Below the pieces are notes generated by a model. The model was not told where the DNA came from, did no database searches, and saw nothing but the letters and a program-made list of their open reading frames with translations. Position numbers and translations under genes: made by a program. DNA of 64,000 bases from NCBI GenBank assembly GCA_036172665.1, contig CM069872.1, forward strand, positions 25,734,001 to 25,798,000. The letters are read 5' to 3'. Origin of the DNA: Prosopocoilus inquinatus (lineage: Eukaryota > Arthropoda > Insecta > Coleoptera > Lucanidae). This document shows positions 27,498-42,093 of the stretch, piece by piece. Each line of letters opens with the position of its first letter. The first letter of the stretch is position 1.

Positions 27498-29497
27498 TAG
27501 TTTTGAACGAAACAACACGTATTAGCGTTGTTCCTGTGATGTATCTAAACGATCCTTACTTATCTAACATGTTATTTGACGTTTGGATGGACTCCAGTAA
27601 GTCTGATGTGAGATACAAAGTTTTTGGACGCAGCAAGAGCTAGAAATAGTTTTAAACGAAACAACACGTATTAGCGTTGTTCCTGTGCTGTATCTAATCG
27701 ATCCTTACTTATCTATCATGTTATTTGACGTTTCGATGGACTCCAGTAACTCTGATGTGAGATACGACTTTTTCGGACGCAGCACAAGCTGGAAATAGTT
27801 TTAAACGAGACAACACGCATTAGCGTTGTTCCTGTGATGTATCTAATCGATCCTTACTCATCCATCATGTTATTTGACGTTTCGATGGACTCCAGTAACT
27901 CTGATGTGAGATACAAAGTTATCGGACGCAGCAGAAGCTGGAAATAGTTTTAAACGAAACAACACGCATTAGCGTTGTTCCTGTGATGTATCTAATCGAT
28001 CCTTACTTATCTATCATGTTATTTGACGTTTGGATGGACTCCAGTAACCCTGACGTGAGATACGAAGTTCTCGGACGCAGCAGAAGCTGGAAATAGTTTT
28101 AAACGAAACAACACGCATTAGCGTTGTTCCTGTGATGTATCTAATCGATCCTTACTCATCTATCATGTTATTTGGCGTTTCGATGGACTCCAGTAGCTCT
28201 GATGTGAGATACGACGTTTTCGGACACAGCAGAAGCTGGAAATAGTTTTAAACGAAACAACACGCATTAGCGTTGTTCCTGTGATGTATCTAATCGATCC
28301 TTACTCATCTATCATGTTATTTGACGTTTCGATGGACTCCAGTAACTCTAATGTGAGAAACGAAATTTTCGGACGCAGTAGAAGCTGGAGATAGTTTTAA
28401 ACGAAACAACACGCATTAGCGTTGTTCCTGTGATGTATCTAATCGATCCTTACTTATCTATCATGTTATTTGACGTTTGGATGGACTCCAGTAACCCTGA
28501 CGTGAGATACGAAGTTTTCGGACGCAGCAGAAGCTGGAAATAGTTTTAAACGAAACAACACGCATTAGCGTTGTTCCTGTGATGTATCTAATCGATCCTT
28601 ACTCATCTATCATGTTATTTGACGTTTGGACGGACTCCAGTATCTCTGATGTGAGATACAATGTTATCGGATGCAGCAGAAGCTGGAAATAGTTTTAAAC
28701 GAAACAACACGCATTAGCGTTGTTCCTGTGATGTATCTAATCGATCCTTACTCATCTATCATGTTATTTGACGTTTCGATGGACTCCAGTAACTCTAATG
28801 TGAGAAACGAAATTTTCGGACGCCGCAGAAGCTGGAAATAGTTTTAAACGAAACAACACGCATTAGCGTTGTTCCTGTGATGTATCTAATCGATCCTTAC
28901 TTATCTATCATGTTATTTGACGTTTGGATGGACTCCAGTAACCCTGACGTGAGATACGAAGTTCTCGGACGCAGCAGAAGCTGGAAATAGTTTTAAACGA
29001 AACAACACGCATTAGCGTTGTTCCTGTGATGTATCTAATCGATCCTTACTCATCTATCATGTTATTTGGCGTTTCGATGGACTCCAGTAATTCTGATGTG
29101 AGATACGACGTTTTCGGACGCAGCAGCAGCTGGAAATAGTTTTAAACGAAACAACACATATTAGCGTTGTTCCTGTGATGTATCTAATCGATCCTTACTC
29201 ATCTATCATGTTATTTGACGTTTGGACGGACTCCAGTACCTCTGATGAGAGATACAAAGTTCTCGGACGCAGTAGAAGCTGGAAATAGTTTTGAACGAAA
29301 CAACACGTATTAGCGTTGTTCCTGTGATGTATCTAAACGATCCTTACTTATCTAACATGTTATTTGCCGTTTGCATGGAGTCCAGTAAGTCTGATGTGAG
29401 ATACGACGTTTTCGGACGCAGCAGAAGCTGGAAATAGTTTTAAACGAAACAACACGCATTAGCGTTGTTCCTGTGATGTATCTAATCGATCCTTACT
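27453..29497. repeat. 38-monomer HOR, partial copy 3
   Basis: About 13.7 monomers continue the 5662-bp periodicity and then break at 29498, where ACTTATC becomes ACTCATC. It is more diverged than the first two copies: it lacks GGACCC, has GATCCTTACTT where they have GATGCTTACTT, and carries GGATGCAGC near 28668 and GGACGCCGC near 28817. Confidence 0.85.
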
Positions 29498-31370
29498 CAT
29501 CTATCATGTTATTTGACGTTTCGATGGACTCCAGTAACTCTAATGTGAGAAACGAAATTTTCGGACGCAGCAGAAGCTGGAAATAGTTTTAAACGAAACA
29601 ACACGCATTAGCGTTGTTCCTGTGATGTATCTAATCGATCCTTACTTATCTATCATGTTATTTGACGTTTGGATGGACTCCAGTAACCCTGACGTGAGAT
29701 ACGAAGTTCTCGGACGCAGCAGAAGCTGGAAATCGTTTTAAACGAAACAACACGCATTAGCGTTGTTCCTGTGATGTATCTAATCGATCCTTACTGATCT
29801 ATCATGTTATTTGGCGTTTCGATGGACTCCAGTAATTCTGATGTGAGATACAAAGTTATCGGACGCAGCAGAAGCTGGAAATAGTTTTGAACGAAACAAC
29901 ACGTATTAGCGTTGTTCCTGTGATGTATCTAAACGATCCTTACTTATCTAACATGTTATTTGACGTTTGGATGGACTCCAGTAAGTCTGATGTGAGATAC
30001 AAAGTTTTTGGACGCAGCAAGAGCTAGAAATAGTTTTAAACGAAACAACACGTATTAGCGTTGTTCCTGTGCTGTATCTAATCGATCCTTACTTATCTAT
30101 CATGTTATTTGACGTTTCGATGGACTCCAGTAACTCTGATGTGAGATACGACTTTTTCGGACGCAGCACAAGCTGGAAATAGTTTTAAACGAGACAACAC
30201 GCATTAGCGTTGTTCCTGTGATGTATCTAATCGATCCTTACTCATCCATCATGTTATTTGACGTTTCGATGGACTCCAGTAACTCTGATGTGAGATACAA
30301 AGTTATCGGACGCAGCAGAAGCTGGAAATAGTTTTAAACGAAACAACACGCATTAGCGTTGTTCCTGTGATGTATCTAATCGATCCTTACTTATCTATCA
30401 TGTTATTTGACGTTTGGATGGACTCCAGTAACCCTGACGTGAGATACGAAGTTCTCGGACGCAGCAGAAGCTGGAAATAGTTTTAAACGAAACAACACGC
30501 ATTAGCGTTGTTCCTGTGATGTATCTAATCGATCCTTACTCATCTATCATGTTATTTGGCGTTTCGATGGACTCCAGTAGCTCTGATGTGAGATACGACG
30601 TTTTCGGACACAGCAGAAGCTGGAAATAGTTTTAAACGAAACAACACGCATTAGCGTTGTTCCTGTGATGTATCTAATCGATCCTTACTCATCTATCATG
30701 TTATTTGACGTTTCGATGGACTCCAGTAACTCTAATGTGAGAAACGAAATTTTCGGACGCAGTAGAAGCTGGAGATAGTTTTAAACGAAACAACACGTAT
30801 TAGCGTTGTTCCTGTGATGTATCTAATCGATCCTTACTTATCTATCATGTTATTTGACGTTTGGATGGACTCCAGTAACCCTGACGTGAGATACGAAGTT
30901 TTCGGACGCAGCAGAAGCTGGAAATAGTTTTAAACGAAACAACACGCATTAGCGTTGTTCCTGTGATGTATCTAATCGATCCTTACTCATCTATCATGTT
31001 ATTTGACGTTTGGACGGACTCCAGTATCTCTGATGTGAGATACAATGTTATCGGACGCAGCAGAAGCTGGAAATAGTTTTAAACGAAACAACACGCATTA
31101 GCGTTGTTCCTGTGATGTATCTAATCGATCCTTACTCATCTATCATGTTATTTGGCGTTTCGATGGACTCCAGTAGCTCTGATGTGAGATACGACGTTTT
31201 CGGACACAGCAGAAGCTGGAAATAGTTTTAAACGAAACAACACGCATTAGCGTTGTTCCTGTGATGTATCTAATCGATCCTTACTCATCTATCATGTTAT
31301 TTGACGTTTCGATGGACTCCAGTAACTCTAATGTGAGAAACGAAATTTTCGGACGCAGTAGAAGCTGGAG
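29434..31370. repeat. 13-monomer HOR, copy 1 (1937 bp)
   Basis: The offset to the next copy is 1937 bp, exactly 13 units. Both copies share AAATCGTTTT in place of AAATAGTTTT (AATCG at 29731/31668), CATCCATCATG at 30243/32180, and an internal four-monomer duplication marked by GTAGCTCTG with GGACACAGC near 30558 and 31153. Confidence 0.9.
29733..29881. repeat. Chimeric junction monomer without the CTTCG change
   Basis: Same hybrid structure (ACTGATC, GGCG, AATTCTG, then TACAAAGTTATC) but with GGCGTTTCG, and the boundary TAG changed to TCG. It marks the 16-monomer spacing between the CATCCATCATG markers at 27859 and 30243. Confidence 0.78.
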
Positions 31371-33307
31371 ATAGTTTTAAACGAAACAACACGCATTAGC
31401 GTTGTTCCTGTGATGTATCTAATCGATCCTTACTCATCTATCATGTTATTTGACGTTTCGATGGACTCCAGTAACTCTAATGTGAGAAACGAAATTTTCG
31501 GACGCAGCAGAAGCTGGAAATAGTTTTAAACGAAACAACACGCATTAGCGTTGTTCCTGTGATGTATCTAATCGATCCTTACTTATCTATCATGTTATTT
31601 GACGTTTGGATGGACTCCAGTAACCCTGACGTGAGATACGAAGTTCTCGGACGCAGCAGAAGCTGGAAATCGTTTTAAACGAAACAACACGCATTAGCGT
31701 TGTTCCTGTGATGTATCTAATCGATCCTTACTGATCTATCATGTTATTTGGCGTTTCGATGGACTCCAGTAATTCTGATGTGAGATACAAAGTTATCGGA
31801 CGCAGCAGAAGCTGGAAATAGTTTTGAACGAAACAACACGTATTAGCGTTGTTCCTGTGATGTATCTAAACGATCCTTACTTATCTAACATGTTATTTGA
31901 CGTTTGGATGGACTCCAGTAAGTCTGATGTGAGATACAAAGTTTTTGGACGCAGCAAGAGCTAGAAATAGTTTTAAACGAAACAACACGTATTAGCGTTG
32001 TTCCTGTGCTGTATCTAATCGATCCTTACTTATCTATCATGTTATTTGACGTTTCGATGGACTCCAGTAACTCTGATGTGAGATACGACTTTTTCGGACG
32101 CAGCACAAGCTGGAAATAGTTTTAAACGAGACAACACGCATTAGCGTTGTTCCTGTGATGTATCTAATCGATCCTTACTCATCCATCATGTTATTTGACG
32201 TTTCGATGGACTCCAGTAACTCTGATGTGAGATACAAAGTTATCGGACGCAGCAGAAGCTGGAAATAGTTTTAAACGAAACAACACGCATTAGCGTTGTT
32301 CCTGTGATGTATCTAATCGATCCTTACTTATCTATCATGTTATTTGACGTTTGGATGGACTCCAGTAACCCTGACGTGAGATACGAAGTTCTCGGACGCA
32401 GCAGAAGCTGGAAATAGTTTTAAACGAAACAACACGCATTAGCGTTGTTCCTGTGATGTATCTAATCGATCCTTACTCATCTATCATGTTATTTGGCGTT
32501 TCGATGGACTCCAGTAGCTCTGATGTGAGATACGACGTTTTCGGACACAGCAGAAGCTGGAAATAGTTTTAAACGAAACAACACGCATTAGCGTTGTTCC
32601 TGTGATGTATCTAATCGATCCTTACTCATCTATCATGTTATTTGACGTTTCGATGGACTCCAGTAACTCTAATGTGAGAAACGAAATTTTCGGACGCAGT
32701 AGAAGCTGGAGATAGTTTTAAACGAAACAACACGTATTAGCGTTGTTCCTGTGATGTATCTAATCGATCCTTACTTATCTATCATGTTATTTGACGTTTG
32801 GATGGACTCCAGTAACCCTGACGTGAGATACGAAGTTTTCGGACGCAGCAGAAGCTGGAAATAGTTTTAAACGAAACAACACGCATTAGCGTTGTTCCTG
32901 TGATGTATCTAATCGATCCTTACTCATCTATCATGTTATTTGACGTTTGGACGGACTCCAGTATCTCTGATGTGAGATACAATGTTATCGGACGCAGCAG
33001 AAGCTGGAAATAGTTTTAAACGAAACAACACGCATTAGCGTTGTTCCTGTGATGTATCTAATCGATCCTTACTCATCTATCATGTTATTTGGCGTTTCGA
33101 TGGACTCCAGTAGCTCTGATGTGAGATACGACGTTTTCGGACACAGCAGAAGCTGGAAATAGTTTTAAACGAAACAACACGCATTAGCGTTGTTCCTGTG
33201 ATGTATCTAATCGATCCTTACTCATCTATCATGTTATTTGACGTTTCGATGGACTCCAGTAACTCTAATGTGAGAAACGAAATTTTCGGACGCAGTAGAA
33301 GCTGGAG
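31371..33307. repeat. 13-monomer HOR, copy 2 (1937 bp)
   Basis: This is the second copy of the 13-monomer unit and contains the last CATCCATCATG marker of the window (32180). The internal four-monomer duplication recurs near 32495 and 33090. The match to copy 1 ends just past 33307, where CGTATT replaces CGCATT. Confidence 0.9.
31670..31818. repeat. Chimeric junction monomer, copy 1937 bp downstream
   Basis: Exact counterpart of 29733-29881 within the 13-monomer HOR, including the TCG boundary. Confidence 0.78.
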
Positions 33308-33927
33308 ATAGTTTTAAACGAAACAACACGTATTAGCGTTGTTCCTGTGATGTATCTAATCGATCCTTACTTATCTATCATGTTATTTGACGTTTGGATG
33401 GACTCCAGTAACCCTGACGTGAGATACGAAGTTTTCGGACGCAGCAGAAGCTGGAAATAGTTTTAAACGAAACAACACGCATTAGCGTTGTTCCTGTGAT
33501 GTATCTAATCGATCCTTACTCATCTATCATGTTATTTGACGTTTGGACGGACTCCAGTATCTCTGATGTGAGATACAATGTTATCGGACGCAGCAGAAGC
33601 TGGAAATAGTTTTAAACGAAACAACACGCATTAGCGTTGTTCCTGTGATGTATCTAATCGATCCTTACTCATCTATCATGTTATTTGACGTTTCGATGGA
33701 CTCCAGTAACTCTAATGTGAGAAACGAAATTTTCGGACGCAGCAGAAGCTGGAAATAGTTTTAAACGAAACAACACGCATTAGCGTTGTTCCTGTGATGT
33801 ATCTAATCGATCCTTACTTATCTATCATGTTATTTGACGTTTGGATGGACTCCAGTAACCCTGACGTGAGATACGAAGTTCTCGGACGCAGCAGAAGCTG
33901 GAAATAGTTTTAAACGAAACAACACGC
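33308..33927. repeat. Linker of about four monomers
   Basis: Four ordinary 149-bp monomers (AACCCTGACG with GAAGTTTTC; TATCTCTGATG; CTCTAATGTG; AACCCTGACG with GAAGTTCTC) join the 13-monomer HOR to the 55-monomer HOR. It holds the first four types of the left domain in their usual order and nothing else. Confidence 0.75.
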
Positions 33928-36900
33928 ATTAGCGTTGTTCCTGTGATGTATCTAATCGATCCTTACTCATCTATCATGTTATTTGACGTTTGGACGGACT
34001 CCAGTACCTCTGATGAGAGATACAAAGTTCTCGGACGCAGTAGAAGCTGGAAATAGTTTTGAACGAAACAACACGTATTAGCGTTGTTCCTGTGATGTAT
34101 CTAAACGATCCTTACTTATCTAACATGTTATTTGCCGTTTGCATGGACTCCAGTAAGTCTGATGTGAGATACGACGTTTTCGGACGCAGCAGAAGCTGGA
34201 AATAGTTTTAAACGAAACAGCACGCATTAGCGTTGTTCCTGTAATGTATCTAATCGATCCTTACTTATCTATCATGTTATTTGACGTTTGGATGGACTCC
34301 AGTAAGTCTGATGTGAGATACGACGTTTTCGGACGCAGCAGAAGCTGGAAATAGTTTTAAACGAAACAACACGCATTAGCGTTGTTCCTGTGATGTATCT
34401 AATCGATCCTTACTCATCTATCATGTTGTTTGACGTTTGGACGGACTCCAGTAAGTCTGATGTGAGATACGACGTTTTCGGACGCAGCAGAAGCTGGAAA
34501 TAGTTTTAAACGAAACAACTCGCATTAGCGTTGTTCCTGTGATGTATCTAATCGATCCTTACTCATCTATCATGTTATTTGACGTTTGGACGGACTCCAG
34601 TAACTCTGACGTGAGATACAATGTTATCGGACGCAGCAGAAGCTGGAAATAGTTTTAAACGAAACAACACGCATTAACGTTGTTCCTGTGATGTATCTAA
34701 TCGATCCTTACTGATCTATCATGTTATTTGGCGTTTCGATGGACTCCAGTAATTCTGATGTGAGATACGACGTTTTCGGACGCAGCAGCAGCTGGAAATA
34801 GTTTTAAACGAAACAACACGCATTAGCGTTGTTCCTGTAATGTATCTAATCGATCCTTACTTATCTATCATGTTATTTGACGTTTGGACGGACTCCAGTA
34901 AGTCTGATGTGAGATAAAAAGTTTTTGGACGCAGCATTAGCTAGAAATAGTTTTAAACGAAACAACACGTATTTACTTACTTATCTATCATGTTATTTGA
35001 CGTTTCGATGGACTCCAGTAACTCTGATGTGAGATACGACGTTTTCGGGCGCAGCAGAAGCTGGAAATAGTTATAAACGAAACAACACGTATTAGCGTTG
35101 TTCCTGTGATGTATCTAATCGATCCTTACTCATCTATCCTGTTATTTGACGTTTGGACGGACTCCAGTAACTCTGATGAGAGATACGACGTTTTCGAACG
35201 CAGCAGAAGCTGGAAATAGTTTTAAACGAGACAACACGCATTAGCGTTGTTTCTGTGATGTATCTAATCGATCCTTACTCATCTATCATGTTATTTGACG
35301 TTTCGATGGACTCCAGTAACTCTAATGTGAGAAACGAAATTTTCGGACGCAGCAGAAGCTGGAAATAGTTTTAAACGAAACAACACGCATTAGCGCTGTT
35401 CCTGTGATGTATCTAATCGATCCTTACTTATCTATCATGTTATTTGACGTTTGGATGGACTCCAGTAACCCTGACGTGAGATACGAAGTTCCCGGACGCA
35501 GCAGAAGCTGGAAATAGTTTTAAACGAAACAACACGCATTAGCGTTGTTCCTGTGATGTATCTAATCTATCCTTACTGATCTATCATGTTATTTGGCGTT
35601 TCGATGGACTCCAGTAATTCTGATGTGAGATACGACGTTTTCCGACACAGCAGCAGCTGGAAATAGTTTTAAACGAAACAACACATATTAGCGTTGTTCC
35701 TGTGATGTATCTAATCGATCCTTACTCATCTATCATGTTATTTGACGTTTGGACGGACTCCAGTACCTCTGATGAGAGATACAAAGTTCTCGGACGCAGT
35801 AGAAGCTGGAAATAGTTTTGAACGAAACAACACGTATTAGCGTTGTTCCTGTGATGTATCTAAACGATCCTTACTTATCTAACATGTTATTTGCCGTTTG
35901 CATGGACTCCAGTAAGTCTGATGTGAGATACGACGTTTTCGGACGCAGCAGAAGCTGGAAATAGTTTTAAACGAAACAACACGCATTAGCGTTGTTCCTG
36001 TGATGTATCTAATCGATCCTTACTTATCTATCATGTTATTTGACGTTTGGATGGACTCCAGTAAGTCTGATGTGAGATACAAAGTTTTTGGACGCAGCAG
36101 GAGCTGGAAATAGTTTTAAACGAAACAACACGCATTAGCGTTGTTCCTGTGATGTATCTAATCGATCCTTACTCATCTATCATGTTATTTGACGTTTCGA
36201 TGGACTCCAGTAACTCTAATGTGAGAAACGAAATTTTCGGACGCAGCAGAAGCTGGAAATAGTTTTAAACGAAACAACACGCATTAGCGTTGTTCCTGTG
36301 ATGTATCTAATCGATCCTTACTTATCTATCATGTTATTTGACGTTTGGATGGACTCCAGTAACCCTGACGTGAGATACGAAGTTCTCGGACGCAGCAGAA
36401 GCTGGAAATAGTTTTAAACGAAACAACACGCATTAGCGTTGTTCCTGTGATGTATCTAATCGATCCTTACTTATCTATCATGTTATTTGACGTTTGGATG
36501 GACTCCAGTAAGTCTGATGTGAGATACGACGTTTTCGGACGCAGCAGAAGCTGGAAATAGTTTTAAACGAAACAACACGCATTAGCGTTGTTCCTGTGAT
36601 GTATCTAATCGATCCTTACTCATCTATCATGTTATTTGACGTTTGGACGGACTCCAGTAACTCTGACGTGAGATACAACGTTATCGGACGCAGTAGAAGC
36701 TGGAAATAGTTTTGAACGAAACAACACGTATTAGCGTTGTTCCTGTGATGTATCTAAACGATCCTTACTTATCTAACATGTTATTTGCCGTTTGCATGGA
36801 CTCCAGTAAGTCTGATGTGAGATACGACGTTTTCGGACGCAGCAGAAGCTGGAAATAGTTTTAAACGAAACAACACGCATTAGCGTTGTTCCTGTGATGT

Positions 36901-39900
36901 ATCTAATCGATCCTTACTTATCTATCATGTTATTTGACGTTTGGATGGACTCCAGTAAGTCTGATGTGAGATACGACGTTTTCGGACGCAGCAGAAGCTG
37001 GAAATAGTTTTAAACGAAACAACACGCATTAGCGTTGTTCCTGTGATGTATCTAATCGATCCTTACTCATCTATCATGTTATTTGACGTTTGGACGGACT
37101 CCAGTATCTCTGATGTGAGATACAATGTTATCGGACGCAGCAGAAGCTGGAAATAGTTTTAAACGAAACAACACGCATTAGCGTTGTTCCTGTGATGTAT
37201 CTAATCGATCCTTACTTATCTATCATGTTATTTGACGTTTGGATGGACTCCAGTAAGTCTGATGTGAGATACGACGTTTTCGGACGCAGCAGAAGCTGGA
37301 AATAGTTTTAAACGAAACAACACGCATTAGCGTTGTTCCTGTGATGTATCTAATCGATCCTTACTCATCTATCATGTTATTTGACGTTTGGACGGACTCC
37401 AGTAACTCTGACGTGAGATACAATGTTATCGGACGCAGCAGAAGCTGGAAATAGTTTTAAACGAAACAACACGCATTAGCGTTGTTACTGTGATGTATCT
37501 AATCGATCCTTACTTATCTATCATGTTATTTGACGTTTGGATGGACTCCAGTAAGTCTGATGTGAGATACGACGTTTTCGGACGCAGCAGAAGCTGGAAA
37601 TAGTTTTAAACGAAACAACACGCATTAGCGTTGTTCCTGTGATGTATCTAATCGATCCTTACTCATCTATCATGTTATTTGACGTTTGGACGGACTCCAG
37701 TAACTCTGATGTGAGATACAATGTTATCGGACGCAGCAGAAGCTGGAAATAGTTTTAAACGAAACAACACGTATTAGCGTTGTTCCTGTGATGTATCTAA
37801 TCGATCCTTACTTATCTAACATGTTATTTGACGTTTGGATGGACTCCAGTATGTCTGATGTGAGATACAAAGTTTTTGGACGCAGCAGGAGCTAGAAATA
37901 GTTTTAAACGAAACAACACGTATTAGCGTTGTTCCTGTGCTGTATCTAATTGATCCTTACTTATCTATCATGTTATTTGACGTTTCGATGGACTCCAGTA
38001 ACTCTGATGTGAGATGCGACGTTTTCGGACGCAGCAGAAGCTGGAAATAGTTTTAAACGAAACAACACGTATTAGCGTTGTTCCTGTGATGTATCTAATC
38101 GATCCTTACTCATCTATCATGTTATTTGACGTTTGGACGGACTCCAGTACCTCTGATGAGAGATACAAAGTTCTCGGACGCAGTAGAAGCTGGAAATAGT
38201 TTTGAACGAAACAACACGTATTAGCGTTGTTCCTGTGATGTATCTAAACGATCCTTACTTATCTAACATGTTATTTGCCGTTTGCATGGACTCCAGTAAG
38301 TCTGATGTGAGATACGACGTTTTCGGACGCAGCAGAAGCTGGAAATAGTTTTAAACGAAACAACACGCATTAGCGTTGTTCCTGTGATGTATCTAATCGA
38401 TCCTTACTTATCTATCATGTTATTTGACGTTTGGATGGACTCCAGTAAGTCTGATGTGAGATACGACGTTTTCGGACGCAGCAGAAGCTGGAAATAGTTT
38501 TAAACGAAACAACACGCATTAGCGTTGTTCCTGTGATGTATCTAATCGATCCTTACTCATCTATCATGTTATTTGACGTTTGGACGGACTCCAGTATCTC
38601 TGATGTGAGATACAATGTTATCGGACGCAGCAGAAGCTGGAAATAGTTTTAAACGAAACAACACGCATTAGCGTTGTTCCTGTGATGTATCTAATCGATC
38701 CTTACTTATCTATCATGTTATTTGACGTTTGGATGGACTCCAGTAAGTCTGATGTGAGATACGACGTTTTCGGACGCAGCAGAAGCTGGAAATAGTTTTA
38801 AACGAAACAACACGCATTAGCGTTGTTCCTGTGATGTATCTAATCGATCCTTACTCATCTATCATGTTATTTGACGTTTGGACGGACTCCAGTAACTCTG
38901 ATGTGAGATACAATGTTATCGGACGCAGCAGAAGCTGGAAATAGTTTTAAACGAAACAACACGCATTAGCGTTGTTCCTGTGATGTATCTAATCGATCCT
39001 TACTTATCTATCATGTTATTTGACGTTTGGATGGACTCCAGTAAGTCTGATGTGAGATACGATGTTTTCGGACGCAGCAGAAGCTGGAAATAGTTTTAAA
39101 CGAAACAGCACGTATTAGCGTTGTTCCTGTGATGTATCTAATCGATCCTTACTCATCTATCATGTTATTTGACGTTTGGATGGACTCCAGTAACTCTGAT
39201 GTGAGATACGAAATGTTCGGACGCAGCAGCAGCTGGAAATAGTTTTAAACGAAAAAACACATATTAGCGTTGTTCCTGTGATGTAACTAATCGATCCTTA
39301 CTCATATATCATGTTATTTGACGTTTGGACGGACTCCAGTAAGTCTGATGTGAGATACAAAGTTCTCGGACGCAGTAGAAGCTGGAAATAGTTTTGAACG
39401 AAACAACACGTATTAGCGTTGTGCCTGTGATGTATCTAAACGATCCTTACTTATCTAACATGTTATTTGACGTTTGGATGGACTCCAGTAAGTCTGATGT
39501 GAGATACAAAGTTTTTGGACGCAGCAGGAGCTGGAAATAGTTTTAAACGAAACAACACGGATGAGCGTTGTTCCTGTGATGTATCTAATCGATCCTTACT
39601 CATCTATCATGTTATTTGACGTTTGGACGGACTCCAGTAACTCTGATGTGAGATACAATGTTATCGGACGCAGCAGAAGCTGGAAATAGTTTTAAACGAA
39701 ACAACACGTATTAGCGTTGTTCCTGTGATGTATCTAAACGATCCTTACTTATCTAACATGTTATTTGACGTTTGGATGGACTCCAGTAAGTCTGATGTGA
39801 GATACAAAGTTTTTGGACGCAGCAGGAGCTAGAAATAGTTTTAAACGAAACAACAGGTATTAGCGTTGTTCCTGTAATGTATCTAATCGATCCTTACTCA

Positions 39901-42093
39901 TCTATCATGTTATTTGACGTTTGGACGGACTCCAGTAACTCTGATGTGAGATACAAAGTTATCGGACGCAGCAGAAGCTGGAAATAGTTTTAAACGAAAC
40001 AACACGTATTAGCGTTGTTCCTGTGATGTATCTAATCGATCCATACTCATCTATCATGTTATTTGACGTTTGGATGGACTCCAGTAACTCTGATGTGAGA
40101 TACGAAATGTTCGGACGCAGCAGCAGCTGGAAATAGTTTTAAACGAAACAACACATATTAGCGTTGTTCCTGTGATGTAACTAATCGATCCTTACTCATA
40201 TATCATGTTATTTGACGTTTGGACGGACTCCAGTAACTCTGATGAGAGATACAAAGTTCTCGGACGCAGTAGAAGCTGGAAATAGTTTTGAACGAAACAA
40301 CACGTATTAGCGTTGTGCCTGTGATGTATCTAAACGATCCTTACTTATCTAACATGTCATTTGACGTTTGGATGGACTCCAGTAAGTCTGATCTGAGATA
40401 CAAAGTTTTTGGACGCAGCAGGAGCTGGAAATAGTTTTAAACGAAACAACACGGATGAGCGTTGTTCCTGTGCTGTATCTAATCGATTCTTACTCATCTA
40501 TCATGTTATTTGACGTTTCGACGGACTCCAGTAACTCTAATGTGAGAAACGAAATTTTCGGACGCAGCAGAAGCTGGAAATAGTTTTAAACGAAACAAAA
40601 CGCATTAGCGTTGTTCCTGTGATGTATCTAATCGATCCTTACTTATCTATCATGTTATTTGACGTTTCGATGGACTGCAGAAACTATGATGTGAGATACG
40701 AAATTTTCGGACGCAGCAGAAGCTGGAAATAGTTTTAAACGAAACAACACGCATTAGCGTTGTTCCTGTGATGTATCTAACCGATCCTTACTCATCTGTC
40801 ATGTTATTTGGCGTTTCGATGGACTCCAGTAACTGTGATGTGAGTTACGAAGTTCTCGGACGCAGCTGAAGCTAGAAATAGTTTTAAACGAAACAACACG
40901 CATTAGCGTTGTTCCTGTGATGTATCTAATCGATCCTTACTTATCTATCATGTTATTTGACGTTTGGATGGACTCCAGTAACCCTGACGTGAGATAAGAA
41001 GTTCTCGGACGCAGCAGAAGCTGGAAATAGTTTTAAACGAAACAACACGCATTAGCGTTGTTCCTGTGATGTATCTAATCGATCCTTACTCATCTATCAT
41101 GTTATTTGGCGTTTCGATGGACTCCAGTAATTCTGATGTGAGATACGACGTTTTCGGACGCAGCAGCAGCTGGAAATAGTTTTAAACGAAACAACACATA
41201 TTAGCGTTGTTCCTGTGATGTATCTAATCGATCCTTACTCATCTATCATGTTATTTGACGTTTGGACGGACTCCAGTACCTCTGATGAGAGATACAAAGT
41301 TCTCGGACGCAGTAGAAGCTGGAAATAGTTTTGAACGAAACAACACATATTAGCGTTGTTCCTGTAATGTATCTAATCGATCCTTACTCATCTATCATGT
41401 TATTTGCCGTTTGCATGGACTCCAGTAAGTCTGATGTGAGATACGACGTTTTCGGACGCAGCAGAAGCTGGAAATAGTTTTAAACGAAACAACACGCATT
41501 AGCGTTGTTCCTGTGATGTATCTAATCGATCCTTACTCATCTATCATGTTACTTGACGTTTGGACGGACTCCAGTATCTCTGATGTGAGATACAATGTTA
41601 TCGGACGCAGCAGAAGCTGGAAATAGTTTTAAACGAAACAACACGCATTAGCGTTGTTCCTGTGATGTATCTAATCGATCCTTACTCATCTATCATGTTA
41701 TTTGACGTTTCGATGGACTCCAGTAACTCTAATGTGAGAAACGAAATTTTCGGACGCAGCAGCAGCTGGAAATAGTTTTAAACGAAACAACACATATTAG
41801 CGTTGTTCCTGTGATGTATCTAATCGATCCTTACTTATCTATCATGTTATTTGACGTTTGGATGGACTCCAGTAACCCTGACGTGAGATACGAAGTTCTC
41901 GGACGCAGCAGAAGCTGGAAATAGTTTTAAACGAAACAACACGCATTAGCGTTGTTCCTGTGATGTATCTAATCGATCCTTACTCATCTATCATGTTATT
42001 TGGCGTTTCGATGGACTCCAGTAATTCTGATGTGAGATACGACGTTTTCGGACGCAGCAGCAGCTGGAAATAGTTTTAAACGAAACAACACAT
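33928..42093. repeat. 55-monomer HOR, copy 1 (8166 bp)
   Basis: The offset to copy 2 is exactly 8166 bp, 55 units minus 29 bp; the loss is the 120-bp monomer near 34948. Shared rare variants include that deletion, GCATTAGCTAG near 34934/43100, CAACAGGTATT at 39851/48017, GATCCATACTC near 40038/48204 and GAGATAAGAAG near 40991/49157. It is the largest HOR in the window and contains two GAAATGTTCG cassettes six monomers apart (39210, 40104). Confidence 0.93.
34948..35067. repeat. 120-bp monomer (29-bp deletion), HOR copy 1
   Basis: The text runs from CACGTATT directly into TACTTACTTATC, dropping 29 bases that include the right arm of the dyad, GTTGTTCCTG and ATCGATCC. Short matches (TTA, CTTA) at the edges would suit slippage or end joining. 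The preceding monomer carries GCATTAGCTAG, so the pair is a strong landmark. Confidence 0.93.

Noticed and set aside
34948..35067. 120-bp monomer as an assembly gap or join
   Set aside because: The same 29-bp deletion recurs 8166 bp away with matching flanks, so it is more likely real, or at least copied as part of the HOR.
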